Shown here in pieces: positions 1-5,974 of a stretch of DNA of 6,021 nucleotides. The DNA is from Candidatus Eiseniibacteriota bacterium. Its GTDB lineage: Bacteria; Eisenbacteria; RBG-16-71-46; CAIMUX01. The notes beneath the pieces were generated by a model, which saw only the letters and a list, made by a program, of their open reading frames with translations, was not told the origin of the DNA and ran no database searches. The stretch's first letter is position 1, and the number at the start of each line of letters is the position of its first letter. The stretch is taken from contig JAGQHR010000230.1 of the NCBI GenBank assembly GCA_020431745.1, positions 1 through 6,021 on the forward strand, read 5' to 3'. Both the position numbers and the translations under genes were made by a program.

Positions 1-981
1 CGCTCCTCGATCCGGCTGCCACGCGCGCGCTCACGCTTCGCGAGTCGGTGGAGACCCCGCCGAACCTGTTCGAGCGGACGATCGGGACGACCGACATGCG
101 CCAGCTCACGCACTTCCCGCATCCGACGCCGCAGCTCGCCGGCATCCAGAAGGAGCTGGTGAAGTACCAGCGGGCCGACGGTCTCGATCTCACGGGCACG
201 CTCTATCTGCCCGCGGGATACGATCCCGCCGCTGATGGGCCGCTGCCGATGCTGATGTGGGCCTATCCGCGCGAGTTCAAGAGTGCCGATGCGGCCGGCC
301 AGGTGACCGATTCTCCTTATCAGTTCGACCGCGTGAGCTGGGCTTCCCCGTTCCTCTGGCTGCTGCGGGGATACGCGGTGCTCGACGATCCCTCGATGCC
401 GATCATCGGCGAAGGGGACGAAGAGCCGAACGACACCTACGTCGAGCAGCTCGTGGCCGACGCGAAGGCCGCCGTCGATGCGATGGTGGAGCGCGGTGTG
501 ACCTCCCCCGGGCACATCGCGATCGGTGGACACTCCTACGGAGCATTCATGGCGGCGAATCTCCTCGCCCACTCGGATCTGTTCGCGACCGCGATCGCGC
601 GATCGGGCGCGTACAATCGCACGCTCACTCCGTTCGGGTTCCAGTCCGAGGACCGGACCTATTGGGAAGCGCCCGAGGTGTACAACGCGATGTCGCCCTT
701 CATGCACGCCGACCAGATCAACGAGCCGCTGCTGCTGATCCATGGCGAGATGGACAACAATTCCGGGGACGTTCCCCATGCAGAGCGAGCGTCTCTACGA
801 TGCGCTCAAAGGATTGGGTGGGACGGTGCGCCTCGTGATGCTTCCCGAGGAGAGCCACGGCTATCGGGCGCGGGAGTCGATCCTGCACATGTTGTGGGAG
901 CAGGAGCGGTGGCTGGACGCCTACATCGGGTCCGGCAAATCGGCGACGGACGCTCCCACGATGGGCGACGCCGGGAACTGA
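1..981 (+). CDS. S9-family serine peptidase (glutamyl endopeptidase-like), C-terminal part, frameshifted
   Basis: This is the C-terminal alpha/beta-hydrolase domain of a prolyl-oligopeptidase-family (S9) peptidase, most like the glutamyl endopeptidase group. The reading frame is open to the left edge, so the start and the usual N-terminal propeller lie outside the window. The catalytic serine is in GGHSYGAFM (Ser codon 534-536), the aspartate in HGEMDNN (753-755) and the histidine in ESHGY (856-858). The Ser and Asp are in one frame, but the His and the typical C-terminus (SERLYDALKGLGG to RWLDAYI, stop 979-981) are in another. Removing one G from the GGGG run at 765-768 joins them as NNSGTFPMQSERLY, which reads like the family. 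The uncorrected frame runs to 1103 as arginine-rich, non-homologous sequence and loses the catalytic His. It is either a recent pseudogene or a sequencing/assembly homopolymer error. The domain call is strong and the functional state is unknown. Confidence 0.85.
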
Positions 982-1102
982 GCACGGGGATGAGTCGATC
1001 GAGCAAAGGACGAGTCCGCCGGGACTGCTCGCGCTCCCGGCCTGCCCGCAGGTCGACGACGTCTTCGTGCGCGTTCCCAGTGAAGGGCCGGCGAGTTTCG
1101 TG

Positions 1103-1804
1103 ATGGAGTCGATTCCGAAGAGTCGTGCCCAGCGGAGGCGGGACGATCAACCCCGTCACGATCTGGCGGGCAAGCTAGTGCAGGTGCCGGTTCCCAAGCT
1201 GGCCCGTCTCCCGTTGGATGACGAGCTCCGAGATGCCGTGACCTTCGCGGCCGCCCGTACCGAGCATGGCGCGCGCCGGCGAGCCATCCGTCATCTCGCC
1301 ACGGTGCTGCGCACGCTCGATGAGGATTCTTTCGTCGCCCTGGAGCAGGCGGTCGATTCGCTCGGCACCAACGGGGGGGCGGTCGTTACGCCCGTGGGGA
1401 CTGCCGGCGCAGGCGCGAGTTCGGGCGTCACGCCCGGTCTGTTGGTCGGGGAGGACTCGTCCCTAGGCGCCGATCCCGCCGTCGAAGGATGGATCGCGAA
1501 CCTGCTGGCGGATGAAGCCGGCACGCTGACGCGGGCGCGGGAGAGCTTTCCTGCCGTCGATCTCACCCGGCTACGGCAACTCGTGCGCAACTGGCGTCGC
1601 GAAGCGCAGGCGAACGAGGTGTTGCGGAGCGCCGCGGCCAAGTCTGCGACAGCCGCTGCGCCGGGTCGATCTCCGGAGGCTGGCGGACCGGAGTCAGTGG
1701 CGAAGACGAAGCCGAACCTGAAGCCGAAGCACCGCGCCCGCACGCGACTGATCGGCTATTTGAACGAGCTCATGAGCATGGATCATCGAGGGAGGGGTGA
1801 GTGA
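1103..1804 (+). CDS. darP: DarP/YjgA-like (DUF615) ribosome-associated protein
   Basis: The 233-residue product resembles the YjgA/DUF615 family. E. coli DarP, its best-known member, associates with the late 50S ribosomal subunit precursor and aids its maturation. Visible family features are SRAQRRRD near residues 7-14, the segment [15 protein letters not shown] (32-46), a helical [17 protein letters not shown] (54-70), and [17 protein letters not shown] (156-172). It ends with a basic [12 protein letters not shown] segment (213-224), matching the family's IFQYLREL-type end. It is longer than E. coli YjgA (about 183 aa) because of a Gly/Ser/Ala/Val-rich insert at about 88-128 and an Ala/Pro/Lys-rich insert at about 176-210. 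I chose ATG 1103; GTG 1100 and GTG 1067 are in-frame alternatives, and none has a strong Shine-Dalgarno sequence. Its stop overlaps the gpmA start, so the two are probably co-transcribed. The family assignment rests on motif recall, not a search. Confidence 0.75.
   Translation: MESIPKSRAQRRRDDQPRHDLAGKLVQVPVPKLARLPLDDELRDAVTFAAARTEHGARRRAIRHLATVLRTLDEDSFVALEQAVDSLGTNGGAVVTPVGTAGAGASSGVTPGLLVGEDSSLGADPAVEGWIANLLADEAGTLTRARESFPAVDLTRLRQLVRNWRREAQANEVLRSAAAKSATAAAPGRSPEAGGPESVAKTKPNLKPKHRARTRLIGYLNELMSMDHRGRGE
1791..1797 (+). promoter_or_regulatory. Shine-Dalgarno site of gpmA
   Basis: GGAGGGG lies six bases before ATG 1804 and inside the end of darP. It favours ATG 1804 over the in-frame GTG at 1801, whose spacing would be only three bases. 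With the TGATG stop/start overlap it indicates translational coupling. Confidence 0.7.
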
Positions 1805-2550
1805 TGTACAAGCTGGTCCTGATCCGGCACGGGCAGAGCACTTGGAACGCGGAGAATCGCTTCACCGGTTGGACCGATGTCGATCTCACCGAACAGGGAG
1901 TCGCCGAAGCGCATCTCGGTGGGAGGCTTCTGCGGGAGGAAGGGTTCGTCTTCGACGTCGCCTATACGTCGCTGCTCAAGCGCGCGATCCGGACGCTGTG
2001 GATCGTGATGGACGAGCTGGATCAGATGTGGATGCCCGTGCTGCGGAACTGGCGTCTCAACGAACGGCACTACGGGGACCTCCAGGGACTCAACAAGGCC
2101 GAAACCGCCGCCAAGTTCGGCGAGGAGCAGGTGCACCTGTGGCGCCGCTCGTATGACGTGCCCCCGCCCGCGATGGATCGCGGCGACGCGCGTCACGCCC
2201 GCCAGGATCCCCGCTACGCCGGGCTTCCCGAGTCCGACGTGCCCGATACGGAGTGTTTGAAGGACGTCGTCGACCGGTTCCTGCCGTTGTGGAACGACGA
2301 GATCGTCCCCACGATCCGCGCCGGCAAGCGCGTGCTCATCGCCGCGCACGGGAACAGCTTGCGCGCGCTGGTGAAGCACTTGGACGGGATCTCGGATGCC
2401 GAGATCGTCGACCTCAACATCCCCACCGGCGTGCCGCTGGTGTATGAGCTCGACGCGGAGATGAAGCCGCTGGGCCATCGCTATCTCGGCGACCCGGAGG
2501 AGATCCGCAAGGCCACCGAAGCCGTCGCCAAGCAGGGGAAGGCGAAGTAG
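1804..2550 (+). CDS. gpmA: 2,3-bisphosphoglycerate-dependent phosphoglycerate mutase
   Basis: This cytoplasmic glycolytic/gluconeogenic enzyme interconverts 3-phosphoglycerate and 2-phosphoglycerate through a phosphohistidine intermediate. The 248 residues match the usual length of about 250 for the cofactor-dependent type. The phospho-acceptor His9 lies in [10 protein letters not shown], followed by [16 protein letters not shown] (17-32). Arg60 is in SLLKRAIRT, the acid/base Glu87 in [13 protein letters not shown], and the second catalytic His182 in [27 protein letters not shown] near 206-216 is also typical. The long insert between the catalytic Glu and His segments (residues about 100-150) separates GpmA from shorter phosphoglycerate-mutase-like phosphatases. 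The gene is coupled to darP by a TGATG overlap with a good ribosome-binding site. No defect is visible. The C-terminus is a short Lys-rich tail. Confidence 0.96.
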   Translation: MYKLVLIRHGQSTWNAENRFTGWTDVDLTEQGVAEAHLGGRLLREEGFVFDVAYTSLLKRAIRTLWIVMDELDQMWMPVLRNWRLNERHYGDLQGLNKAETAAKFGEEQVHLWRRSYDVPPPAMDRGDARHARQDPRYAGLPESDVPDTECLKDVVDRFLPLWNDEIVPTIRAGKRVLIAAHGNSLRALVKHLDGISDAEIVDLNIPTGVPLVYELDAEMKPLGHRYLGDPEEIRKATEAVAKQGKAK

Positions 2551-2623
2551 GTCAAAGCCGAGTCGGGAAAGGCAGGTCGGCGGGCCGAAGGGAAGCGCCG
2601 AGAACACCCACGACCGGTGGATG

Positions 2624-2660
2624 GGAGCACGGTTCGGTGCTCCACGCTGCAGCTGCGTGG
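2624..2660. terminator. Two adjacent hairpins, possible U-less terminator after gpmA
   Basis: GGAGCAC (2624-2630) pairs perfectly with GTGCTCC (2637-2643) around the loop GGTTCG. Immediately after, CCACGC (2642-2647) pairs with GCGTGG (2655-2660) around TGCAGCT. The two share bases 2642-2643, so they cannot both be fully formed. They lie 74 bases after the gpmA stop and have no T-run, so termination is a guess. They could equally be a leader structure for the integrase mRNA. Confidence 0.3.
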
Positions 2661-2831
2661 CCGGGGCGCGTTCCTGGCGCACTTTCTGTCGGGCCTCTGT
2701 CGCGGAATCCGCCTATGTCGAAGCACTGGCATTGACCTTCCTCGCGGTGCGCGACGTCGCCATACTGCGCGAAGACTCCCACCGCGCCGAGGTTCGCAGA
2801 CCATCGTTCCGAGCTTGCCTTCGGGACTGTC

Positions 2832-2837
2832 GAGAGG
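2832..2837 (+). promoter_or_regulatory. Putative Shine-Dalgarno site of the integrase
   Basis: GAGAGG lies seven bases before ATG 2845. It is the best ribosome-binding site among the candidate integrase starts and is the reason for choosing ATG 2845 over TTG 2965. Confidence 0.5.
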
Positions 2838-2844
2838 TTGCCGC

Positions 2845-3930
2845 ATGGAAGGGACCGCCTACGGTCTCGTCGCTTCGTCCGCAACGCGGTGGATCATTGC
2901 CGACCGCCCGCTTCGTCCGGGCCGCCACCACCGAGAGCCCGGCTCTGAGCGTGGCGATTCTGCCTTGCCGACTCCCCGTCTTCTCGATGCCGTTCGAGCC
3001 GCGCTGCGGATCCGGCACTACAGCCGGCGGACCGAGCAGACCTACGTCCGCTGGGTCCGCCGTTTCGTGATCTTCCATGGGAAGCGGCATCCCCGAGAGC
3101 TCGGCGAACGGGAGATCACCGCTTTTCTGAGCGATCTCGCGGTCCGGAGAAACGTGAGCGCTTCGACCCAGAACCAGGCGCTGAGTGCTCTGCTGTTCTT
3201 GTATCGGCACGTTCTAGAGATGGAGTTGGAGGAGGTTACGGGGATCGTCCGCGCCAAGCGGCCCGTGCGCGTTCCCCTGGTGCTGACGCACCGCGAAGCG
3301 CGCGAGATTCTGCAAAACCTGGAAGGGACCCCTCGTTTGGTGTGCGGCCTGCTTTACGGAGCCGGGTTGCGGCTGATGGAGTGCCTCCGCCTGCGGATCA
3401 AGGATGTCGACGTTTCCCGCAACGAGATCACCGTCCGGGACGGTAAGGGCCGGAAGGATCGCCGGACGCTGCTGCCGGTGTCTCTGAAGGCGGATCTCCA
3501 GCGTCAGATCACGTTCGCACGCCAGCAACATGAGGCGGATATCCGGGCGGGTCGTGGCTCGGTGGAGATCCCGTTCGCTTTGGAGCGGAAGTACCCGCGT
3601 GCACCGTGGGAGGTGGGATGGCAGTGGGTGTTTCCCGCGACCCGGTGGTACCGGGAGCCGTTGACTGGGAGGGAGCGGCGGCACCACTTGCACGAAACGG
3701 TGGTGCAACGGGCGATGCGTGACGCCGTCCGGCGGTTATCCGTGACCAAGCCCGCGAGCTGTCACACGCTGCGTCACTCGTTCGCGACGCACTTGTTGGA
3801 ACATGGATACGACATCCGGACCATCCAGGAGCTGCTCGGACACCGGGACGTGACGACGACCATGATCTACACGCATGTGCTGAACCGCGGTGGCCTCGGC
3901 GTACGCAGCCCACTGGATGAGGATCGGTAG
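2845..3930 (+). CDS. intI: Integron integrase (IntI-type tyrosine recombinase)
   Basis: This site-specific recombinase inserts and excises gene cassettes by attI x attC and attC x attC strand exchange, acting on the folded bottom strand of attC. With start ATG 2845 it has 361 residues. The N-terminal SAM-like domain includes [17 protein letters not shown] (58-74) and [11 protein letters not shown]. All six catalytic residues are present: Arg176 ([10 protein letters not shown]), Lys201 (GKGRKDR), His307 and Arg310 ([20 protein letters not shown]), His333 (LLGHRDV) and nucleophile Tyr342 (TTMIYTH). The IntI-specific insert that separates these enzymes from XerC/XerD lies near 234-286 ([30 protein letters not shown]). 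The end, [17 protein letters not shown], is also typical of IntI. Usual IntI length is about 320-340, so TTG 2965 (321 aa) is a credible alternative start. The gene reads toward the cassettes, on their strand, which is unusual. No frameshift is seen, so it looks functional. Confidence 0.96.
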   Translation: MEGTAYGLVASSATRWIIADRPLRPGRHHREPGSERGDSALPTPRLLDAVRAALRIRHYSRRTEQTYVRWVRRFVIFHGKRHPRELGEREITAFLSDLAVRRNVSASTQNQALSALLFLYRHVLEMELEEVTGIVRAKRPVRVPLVLTHREAREILQNLEGTPRLVCGLLYGAGLRLMECLRLRIKDVDVSRNEITVRDGKGRKDRRTLLPVSLKADLQRQITFARQQHEADIRAGRGSVEIPFALERKYPRAPWEVGWQWVFPATRWYREPLTGRERRHHLHETVVQRAMRDAVRRLSVTKPASCHTLRHSFATHLLEHGYDIRTIQELLGHRDVTTTMIYTHVLNRGGLGVRSPLDEDR

Positions 3931-3973
3931 TTCGGGATCCGTGGCCATCGGGTGTCGACGTGGCGTCACCGGT

Positions 3974-4013
3974 GTCGAAGAATCGGACACTTCGACGGAG
4001 GGTTGAATCCCTC
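3974..4013. repeat. Two consecutive hairpins after intI
   Basis: GTCGAAG (3974-3980) pairs with CTTCGAC (3990-3996) around nine bases. GAGGG (3998-4002) pairs with CCCTC (4009-4013) around TTGAAT. They could end the intI transcript, but no T-run follows. The second resembles a tRNA T-arm lacking one loop base, but no acceptor or D-arm partner is visible. Confidence 0.35.
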
Positions 4014-4048
4014 GCTATGGATATTCGATATCAGGGGTGGCCCGCTGC

Positions 4049-4060
4049 GTATCCGGATAC
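4049..4060. repeat. 12-base palindrome, copy 1
   Basis: GTATCCGGATAC is a perfect palindrome, repeated identically at 4149-4160, exactly 100 bases downstream. A half-like TATCCGG lies at 4129-4135. A dimeric DNA-binding protein or the integrase are possible ligands. The role is unknown. Confidence 0.6.
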
Positions 4061-4089
4061 GTGGGCGAGTCCGAACTGGGGATGTGTGA

Positions 4090-4095
4090 GATACT
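4090..4095 (+). promoter_or_regulatory. Weak extended -10 candidate in the attI region
   Basis: GATACT (4090-4095) is preceded by TGA (4087-4089), giving a TGnGATACT extended -10 pattern with four of six matches to TATAAT. No -35 hexamer is at the right distance. It could be a cassette promoter (Pc), but the match is weak. Confidence 0.2.
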
Positions 4096-4148
4096 TGACC
4101 AGCGGCCGGCCGTCGGCGACCAGGCCATATCCGGTCCGACCCGCCCAT

Positions 4149-4160
4149 GTATCCGGATAC
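4149..4160. repeat. 12-base palindrome, copy 2
   Basis: This second exact copy of GTATCCGGATAC ends 20 bases before the crossover base G4180. Its closeness to the recombination point suggests either an accessory integrase-binding site of attI or an operator controlling cassette expression. Confidence 0.6.
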
Positions 4161-4175
4161 CCGGGTCAGTAGACT

Positions 4176-4181
4176 TATAGT
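4176..4181 (+). promoter_or_regulatory. Possible -10 hexamer spanning the attI/cassette junction
   Basis: TATAGT matches five of six bases of TATAAT. Its last T is the first base of cassette 1 (crossover between 4180 and 4181). Cassettes begin with TT after recombination, so any inserted cassette would restore it. No recognisable -35 lies 16-18 bases upstream, where palindrome copy 2 sits. A start near 4188 would leave a leader of about six bases. Confidence 0.25.
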
Positions 4182-4716
4182 TAGGTCGATGGGATGAATG
4201 CTGACGAAGACAAGTGGGATCTCCTGCGGGGGACCTACGAAGACAATCCGGTGATGATTCGGGCTCGCCAGTTTGCAGGTGGCATTGATCGAGCGGCCTA
4301 CCCGATCCGCCTGAATGTGTTTTGGCGCATGACCGCCCCTGACGAGAACGGTCTGGCCAGCAGTGCCGACGCCCCGATCCTGCGTGCGTTCGAAGAACGT
4401 CTTGTGCAGGCTGTGGATCATGACGGACAGTCTGTACTGTCAGTTGTGATTACATGTAACGGCCAGCGCGAGTACGTACTTCACACGGCTGACGCCTCCG
4501 AATTCCTGCGGCGGCTGACGGAGATGCCTCAGGAAGAGGACCCGTATCCTATCGAGATCCACAAAACGGATGACCCAGACTGGGATTATGACCAAGCCGT
4601 TACCGAGACAACCTAACCGGCCGTTCCAGCTGTCGATCCCTCTTGTCACGGGCCTTGCCTCCGCAAGCCCCGCGCCAAGCCCTTCGGGCCGGGCTCGCAG
4701 CTGAACGCCAGAGGCG
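4181..4716 (+). mobile_element. Gene cassette 1 (DUF695-like protein)
   Basis: The cassette runs from T4181 (after the G of GTTAGGT) to G4716 of the R' box GTTAGAG, 536 bases. It holds one gene and its own attC. The leader before the start codon is only 13 bases, so it has no room for a full promoter and probably depends on transcription from the attI side. Confidence 0.85.
4194..4616 (+). CDS. DUF695-like hypothetical protein (cassette 1)
   Basis: This 140-residue acidic, soluble protein has no signal peptide or membrane segment. Features resembling the DUF695 family are an N-terminal DKWDLLRGTYEDNPVMIRAR, a central hydrophobic strand (IRLNVFWRM, 38-46), and then SSADAPILRAFEERLVQAV. A beta-strand pair follows (SVLSVVITCNGQREYVLHT), with a Glu/Asp-rich end and DDPDWDYDQ near 126-134. 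The molecular role of DUF695 is not known. The start ATG 4194 lies 13 bases into the cassette and lacks a strong Shine-Dalgarno sequence. The best candidate is AGG at 4183-4185, inside the recombination core site. The stop TAA (4614-4616) lies inside the R'' box ACCTAAC of its attC. Its base composition is visibly less G+C-rich than the gpmA block, as expected of an acquired cassette. The family call comes from motif memory. Confidence 0.75.
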   Translation: MNADEDKWDLLRGTYEDNPVMIRARQFAGGIDRAAYPIRLNVFWRMTAPDENGLASSADAPILRAFEERLVQAVDHDGQSVLSVVITCNGQREYVLHTADASEFLRRLTEMPQEEDPYPIEIHKTDDPDWDYDQAVTETT

Positions 4717-4722
4717 TTAGAG
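4611..4722 (+). repeat. attC site of cassette 1
   Basis: R'' is ACCTAAC (4611-4617) and the R' position is GTTAGAG (4716-4722). L'' (GTTCCAGCTG) and L' (CAGCTGAAC, 4699-4707) are complementary except for one extra base in L'', the usual extrahelical base that sets strand choice. Between the arms are two smaller hairpins, CTTGC/GCAAG and GCCC/GGGC. Total length is 112 bases. The first six bases of cassette 2 form the end of R'. Confidence 0.9.
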
Positions 4723-5350
4723 CGTCGAGAGGTGGTCGCATGGTCTCGTTGCGCATCGCAGTACTATTCTTGAGCCTGATGGTTCTCTCCGGCTGTGCGG
4801 ATCATGGAACAAGTCCAGCGGGCTCTGTCACCTCGCTGGGTGTCGATCTAAACGGAGAACAGGTCACACTCGAGCAGTATCGTGGTCGAGTTGTGGTCGC
4901 AAACTTCTGGACTACTTGGGTGCTGCCGTGCCAGAAGCAGCTTGCCAGCCTCGACTCGCTGCAAGCCGAGTACCCAACCGGAGTCGCGGTGATCGCGGTC
5001 AACTTCGGTGAGCCGGCCGACAGCGTTCTTCAGTACCTAGAGGGACATCCAGTCAATCTGCGCGTCACATTGGACTCAGGGGCTGCTATGCGTGCTCTTA
5101 CGAACAGTCATGTCTTCCCCACATCGCTAGTTTTCACGCCGCAGGGTAGGCTCCATGGCGACATTCGGGGAAGCGGCAGTCTTGCCAACCTGGAGGCGGT
5201 TGTCCTTGCAGCAGGGGGGCAGCCTTGATACCGGAGGTGGGGCGCTCTAACTTGCCGTTGCAGCTGGCGATCCCTCTTGTCACGGGTCTTGCGTGCGCAA
5301 GCCCCGCGCCAAGCCCTTCGGGACGGGCTCGCAGCTGAACGCCGGGGGCG
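4717..5350 (+). mobile_element. Gene cassette 2 (thioredoxin-fold lipoprotein)
   Basis: It spans 634 bases, from the T after G4716 to G5350 of GTTATCC. Its leading GTTAGAG (with G4716) is the exact reverse complement of its own R'' box CTCTAAC (5245-5251). This shows that both ends came from one circular cassette. Confidence 0.88.
4740..5228 (+). CDS. TlpA/thioredoxin-like lipoprotein lacking the first active-site Cys (cassette 2)
   Basis: This 162-residue protein has a lipoprotein signal: basic start, hydrophobic core and lipobox LSGC with Cys19 as the lipidation site. It is therefore expected to be membrane-anchored outside the cytoplasm. The mature part is a TlpA/ResA-type thioredoxin fold, with LNGEQVTLEQYRGRVVVANF (37-56), then TTWVLPCQKQLASLDSL, the strand VAVIAVNFGEP, and FPTSLVFTPQGRL with the cis-proline at 127. 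The active site is WVLPC (60-64) instead of WCxPC, so the nucleophilic first cysteine is Val61 and only Cys64 remains. Normal dithiol reduction is not possible, so it may be monothiol, a binding protein or decaying. ATG 4740 has a good Shine-Dalgarno sequence (GAGAGG, 4727-4732). Its stop is 16 bases before the attC. Confidence 0.9.
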   Translation: MVSLRIAVLFLSLMVLSGCADHGTSPAGSVTSLGVDLNGEQVTLEQYRGRVVVANFWTTWVLPCQKQLASLDSLQAEYPTGVAVIAVNFGEPADSVLQYLEGHPVNLRVTLDSGAAMRALTNSHVFPTSLVFTPQGRLHGDIRGSGSLANLEAVVLAAGGQP

Positions 5351-5356
5351 TTATCC
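5245..5356 (+). repeat. attC site of cassette 2
   Basis: R'' is CTCTAAC (5245-5251) and the R' position is GTTATCC (5350-5356), 112 bases in all. L'' GTTGCAGCTG faces L' CAGCTGAAC with one unpaired base in L''. The centre folds into CTTGCG/CGCAAG and GCCC/GGGC stems. It differs from attC1 at about ten interior positions. Confidence 0.9.
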
Positions 5357-5411
5357 GGAGCACTCAAGCGTGCGGCTGGTCGAACAGCTGGGATCGGAGT
5401 AGACTTCAGGC

Positions 5412-5648
5412 ATGAACACTGACAAGTTGCGAGAGGCGGCGTTGGCGCTGCCTGCCGATCAGCGAGCTCACCTGGCTTACGATCTGCTCCACAGCCTAGA
5501 GGGTCCACCCGATCCTGACGTGGATTCGGCGTGGATTGCTGAAATCGAGAAGCGGGCTCGGGAGCTAGCCGATGGAACGGTCGTGCCTGTCGATTGGGCC
5601 GATGCGCGTGAGCGGATTCGGCAGCGCCTCCGCGAACGCCGAGGATGA
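5412..5648 (+). CDS. Addiction-module antitoxin (cassette 3)
   Basis: This 78-residue protein is of the 'putative addiction module component' family (unstable antitoxin type, TIGR02574/PF09720-like). The typical order is visible. It starts with KLREAALALPADQRAHLAYD and LLHSLEG (to about residue 31). The linker contains DPDVDSAWIAEIEKRARELADG (34-55), and the end is the basic helix ARERIRQRLRERR. It should bind and neutralise the toxin encoded next to it and repress their shared promoter, as such antitoxins do. It overlaps the toxin gene by four bases (ATGA, 5645-5648), implying coupled translation. ATG 5412 has only a weak upstream ribosome-binding site (CGGAG at 5395-5399, 12 bases away). 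Confidence 0.9.
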   Translation: MNTDKLREAALALPADQRAHLAYDLLHSLEGPPDPDVDSAWIAEIEKRARELADGTVVPVDWADARERIRQRLRERRG

Positions 5649-5974
5649 AACTCCAGCTTCATACCGAGGCTGAAGAAGAGGTCTTCCAGGCGGCAGCCTG
5701 GTATCAGGAACGTGTCTCGGGTCTTGGTGACGACTTTCTGAACGAGGTCGACCACTGGTTCGCCGTGCTTGTCGAGACGCCGTTCGGTTGGCCGCGGTGG
5801 CCCCGTGGTCCCCGACTCACTTCGCCGATTCGGCGGGCCCTGCTGCGTCGTTTCCCGTTCGCCATCGCCTACCAAGTGTTCGAGGACCGGGTGTTTGTGT
5901 TGGCTGTTGCCCACACGAGCAGGAGACCTCTCTACTGGGTAACGCGTGTCGACGACAATCGGCCGCCAGGATAG
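5645..5974 (+). CDS. RelE/ParE-family toxin (cassette 3)
   Basis: The 109-residue product matches the RelE/ParE toxin superfamily. It has N-terminal KLQLHTEAEEEVFQAAAWYQ, helix GLGDDFLNEVDHWFAVL, a central basic block (RRALLRRFPFAIAYQV, 64-79) and the C-terminal strand RVFVLAVAHTSRRPLYW (82-98). Family members either cut mRNA on the ribosome or poison DNA gyrase. The sequence alone does not decide which, and pairing with this antitoxin type is common for the ParE-like subgroup. The gene starts within the antitoxin stop (ATGA) and has only a weak Shine-Dalgarno sequence (GAGG). The stop TAG (5972-5974) lies inside the R'' box of the attC, so coding sequence and recombination site abut. All expected regions are present and it looks intact. 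Confidence 0.9.
   Translation: MKLQLHTEAEEEVFQAAAWYQERVSGLGDDFLNEVDHWFAVLVETPFGWPRWPRGPRLTSPIRRALLRRFPFAIAYQVFEDRVFVLAVAHTSRRPLYWVTRVDDNRPPG

Larger units (their letters stand above)
2551..2844. other. Intergenic region between gpmA and the integrase
   Basis: This 294-base stretch between the housekeeping genes and the integron contains two adjacent hairpins (2624-2660). An in-frame open stretch from GTG 2617 runs into the integrase, but its translation is Arg/Cys/Ser-rich without recognisable homology, so I treat it as non-coding. It should contain the integrase promoter, but I found no convincing -35/-10 pair. TTGACC at 2732 and CATACT at 2761 are 23 bases apart, too far for a sigma70 promoter. 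I saw no clear LexA box. Confidence 0.6.
3931..4186 (+). other. Presumed attI recombination region between intI and cassette 1
   Basis: About 250 non-coding bases separate the integrase stop from cassette 1. The core site GTTAGGT (4180-4186) ends this region. It is the exact reverse complement of ACCTAAC, the R'' box of cassette 1's attC, so the crossover falls between G4180 and T4181. attI must therefore end at G4180. attI sites usually also have a second weak core site and flanking integrase-binding repeats. I cannot define these, though two 12-base palindromes (4049, 4149) are candidates. The stretch also holds two small hairpins (3974-3996 and 3998-4013) and a few weak promoter-like hexamers. 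An open stretch at 3960-4172 has no protein-like character. Confidence 0.7.

Noticed and set aside
781..1103. Continuation of the peptidase frame to a stop at 1101-1103 that overlaps the darP ATG.
   Set aside because: The translation after 768 is Arg-rich with no family resemblance, while the shifted frame gives the proper C-terminus; the overlap with darP is chance.
1783..2682. 299-codon open frame on the minus strand.
   Set aside because: It is the antisense of gpmA, a common artefact in G+C-rich genes; its protein is not recognisable.
2732..2766. TTGACC ... CATACT as an integrase promoter.
   Set aside because: The spacer is 23 bases, too long for a sigma70 promoter.
3214..3990. Several minus-strand open frames over and just after the integrase gene.
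   Set aside because: They are shadows of the strongly conserved intI codons, with no motifs or ribosome-binding sites.
4095..4131. TTGACC ... CATATC as the cassette promoter Pc.
   Set aside because: The spacer is 25 bases and no TATAAT-like hexamer occurs 16-18 bases after TTGACC.
3960..4172. 70-codon open frame between intI and cassette 1.
   Set aside because: The translation is not protein-like, it covers the palindromes and attI region, and it has no supporting ribosome-binding site.
4440..4649. Minus-strand open frame overlapping attC1.
   Set aside because: It reads antisense through the DUF695-like gene and the attC arm; similar frames at 5134-5508 and 5477-6007 arise from the same repeated attC sequence.
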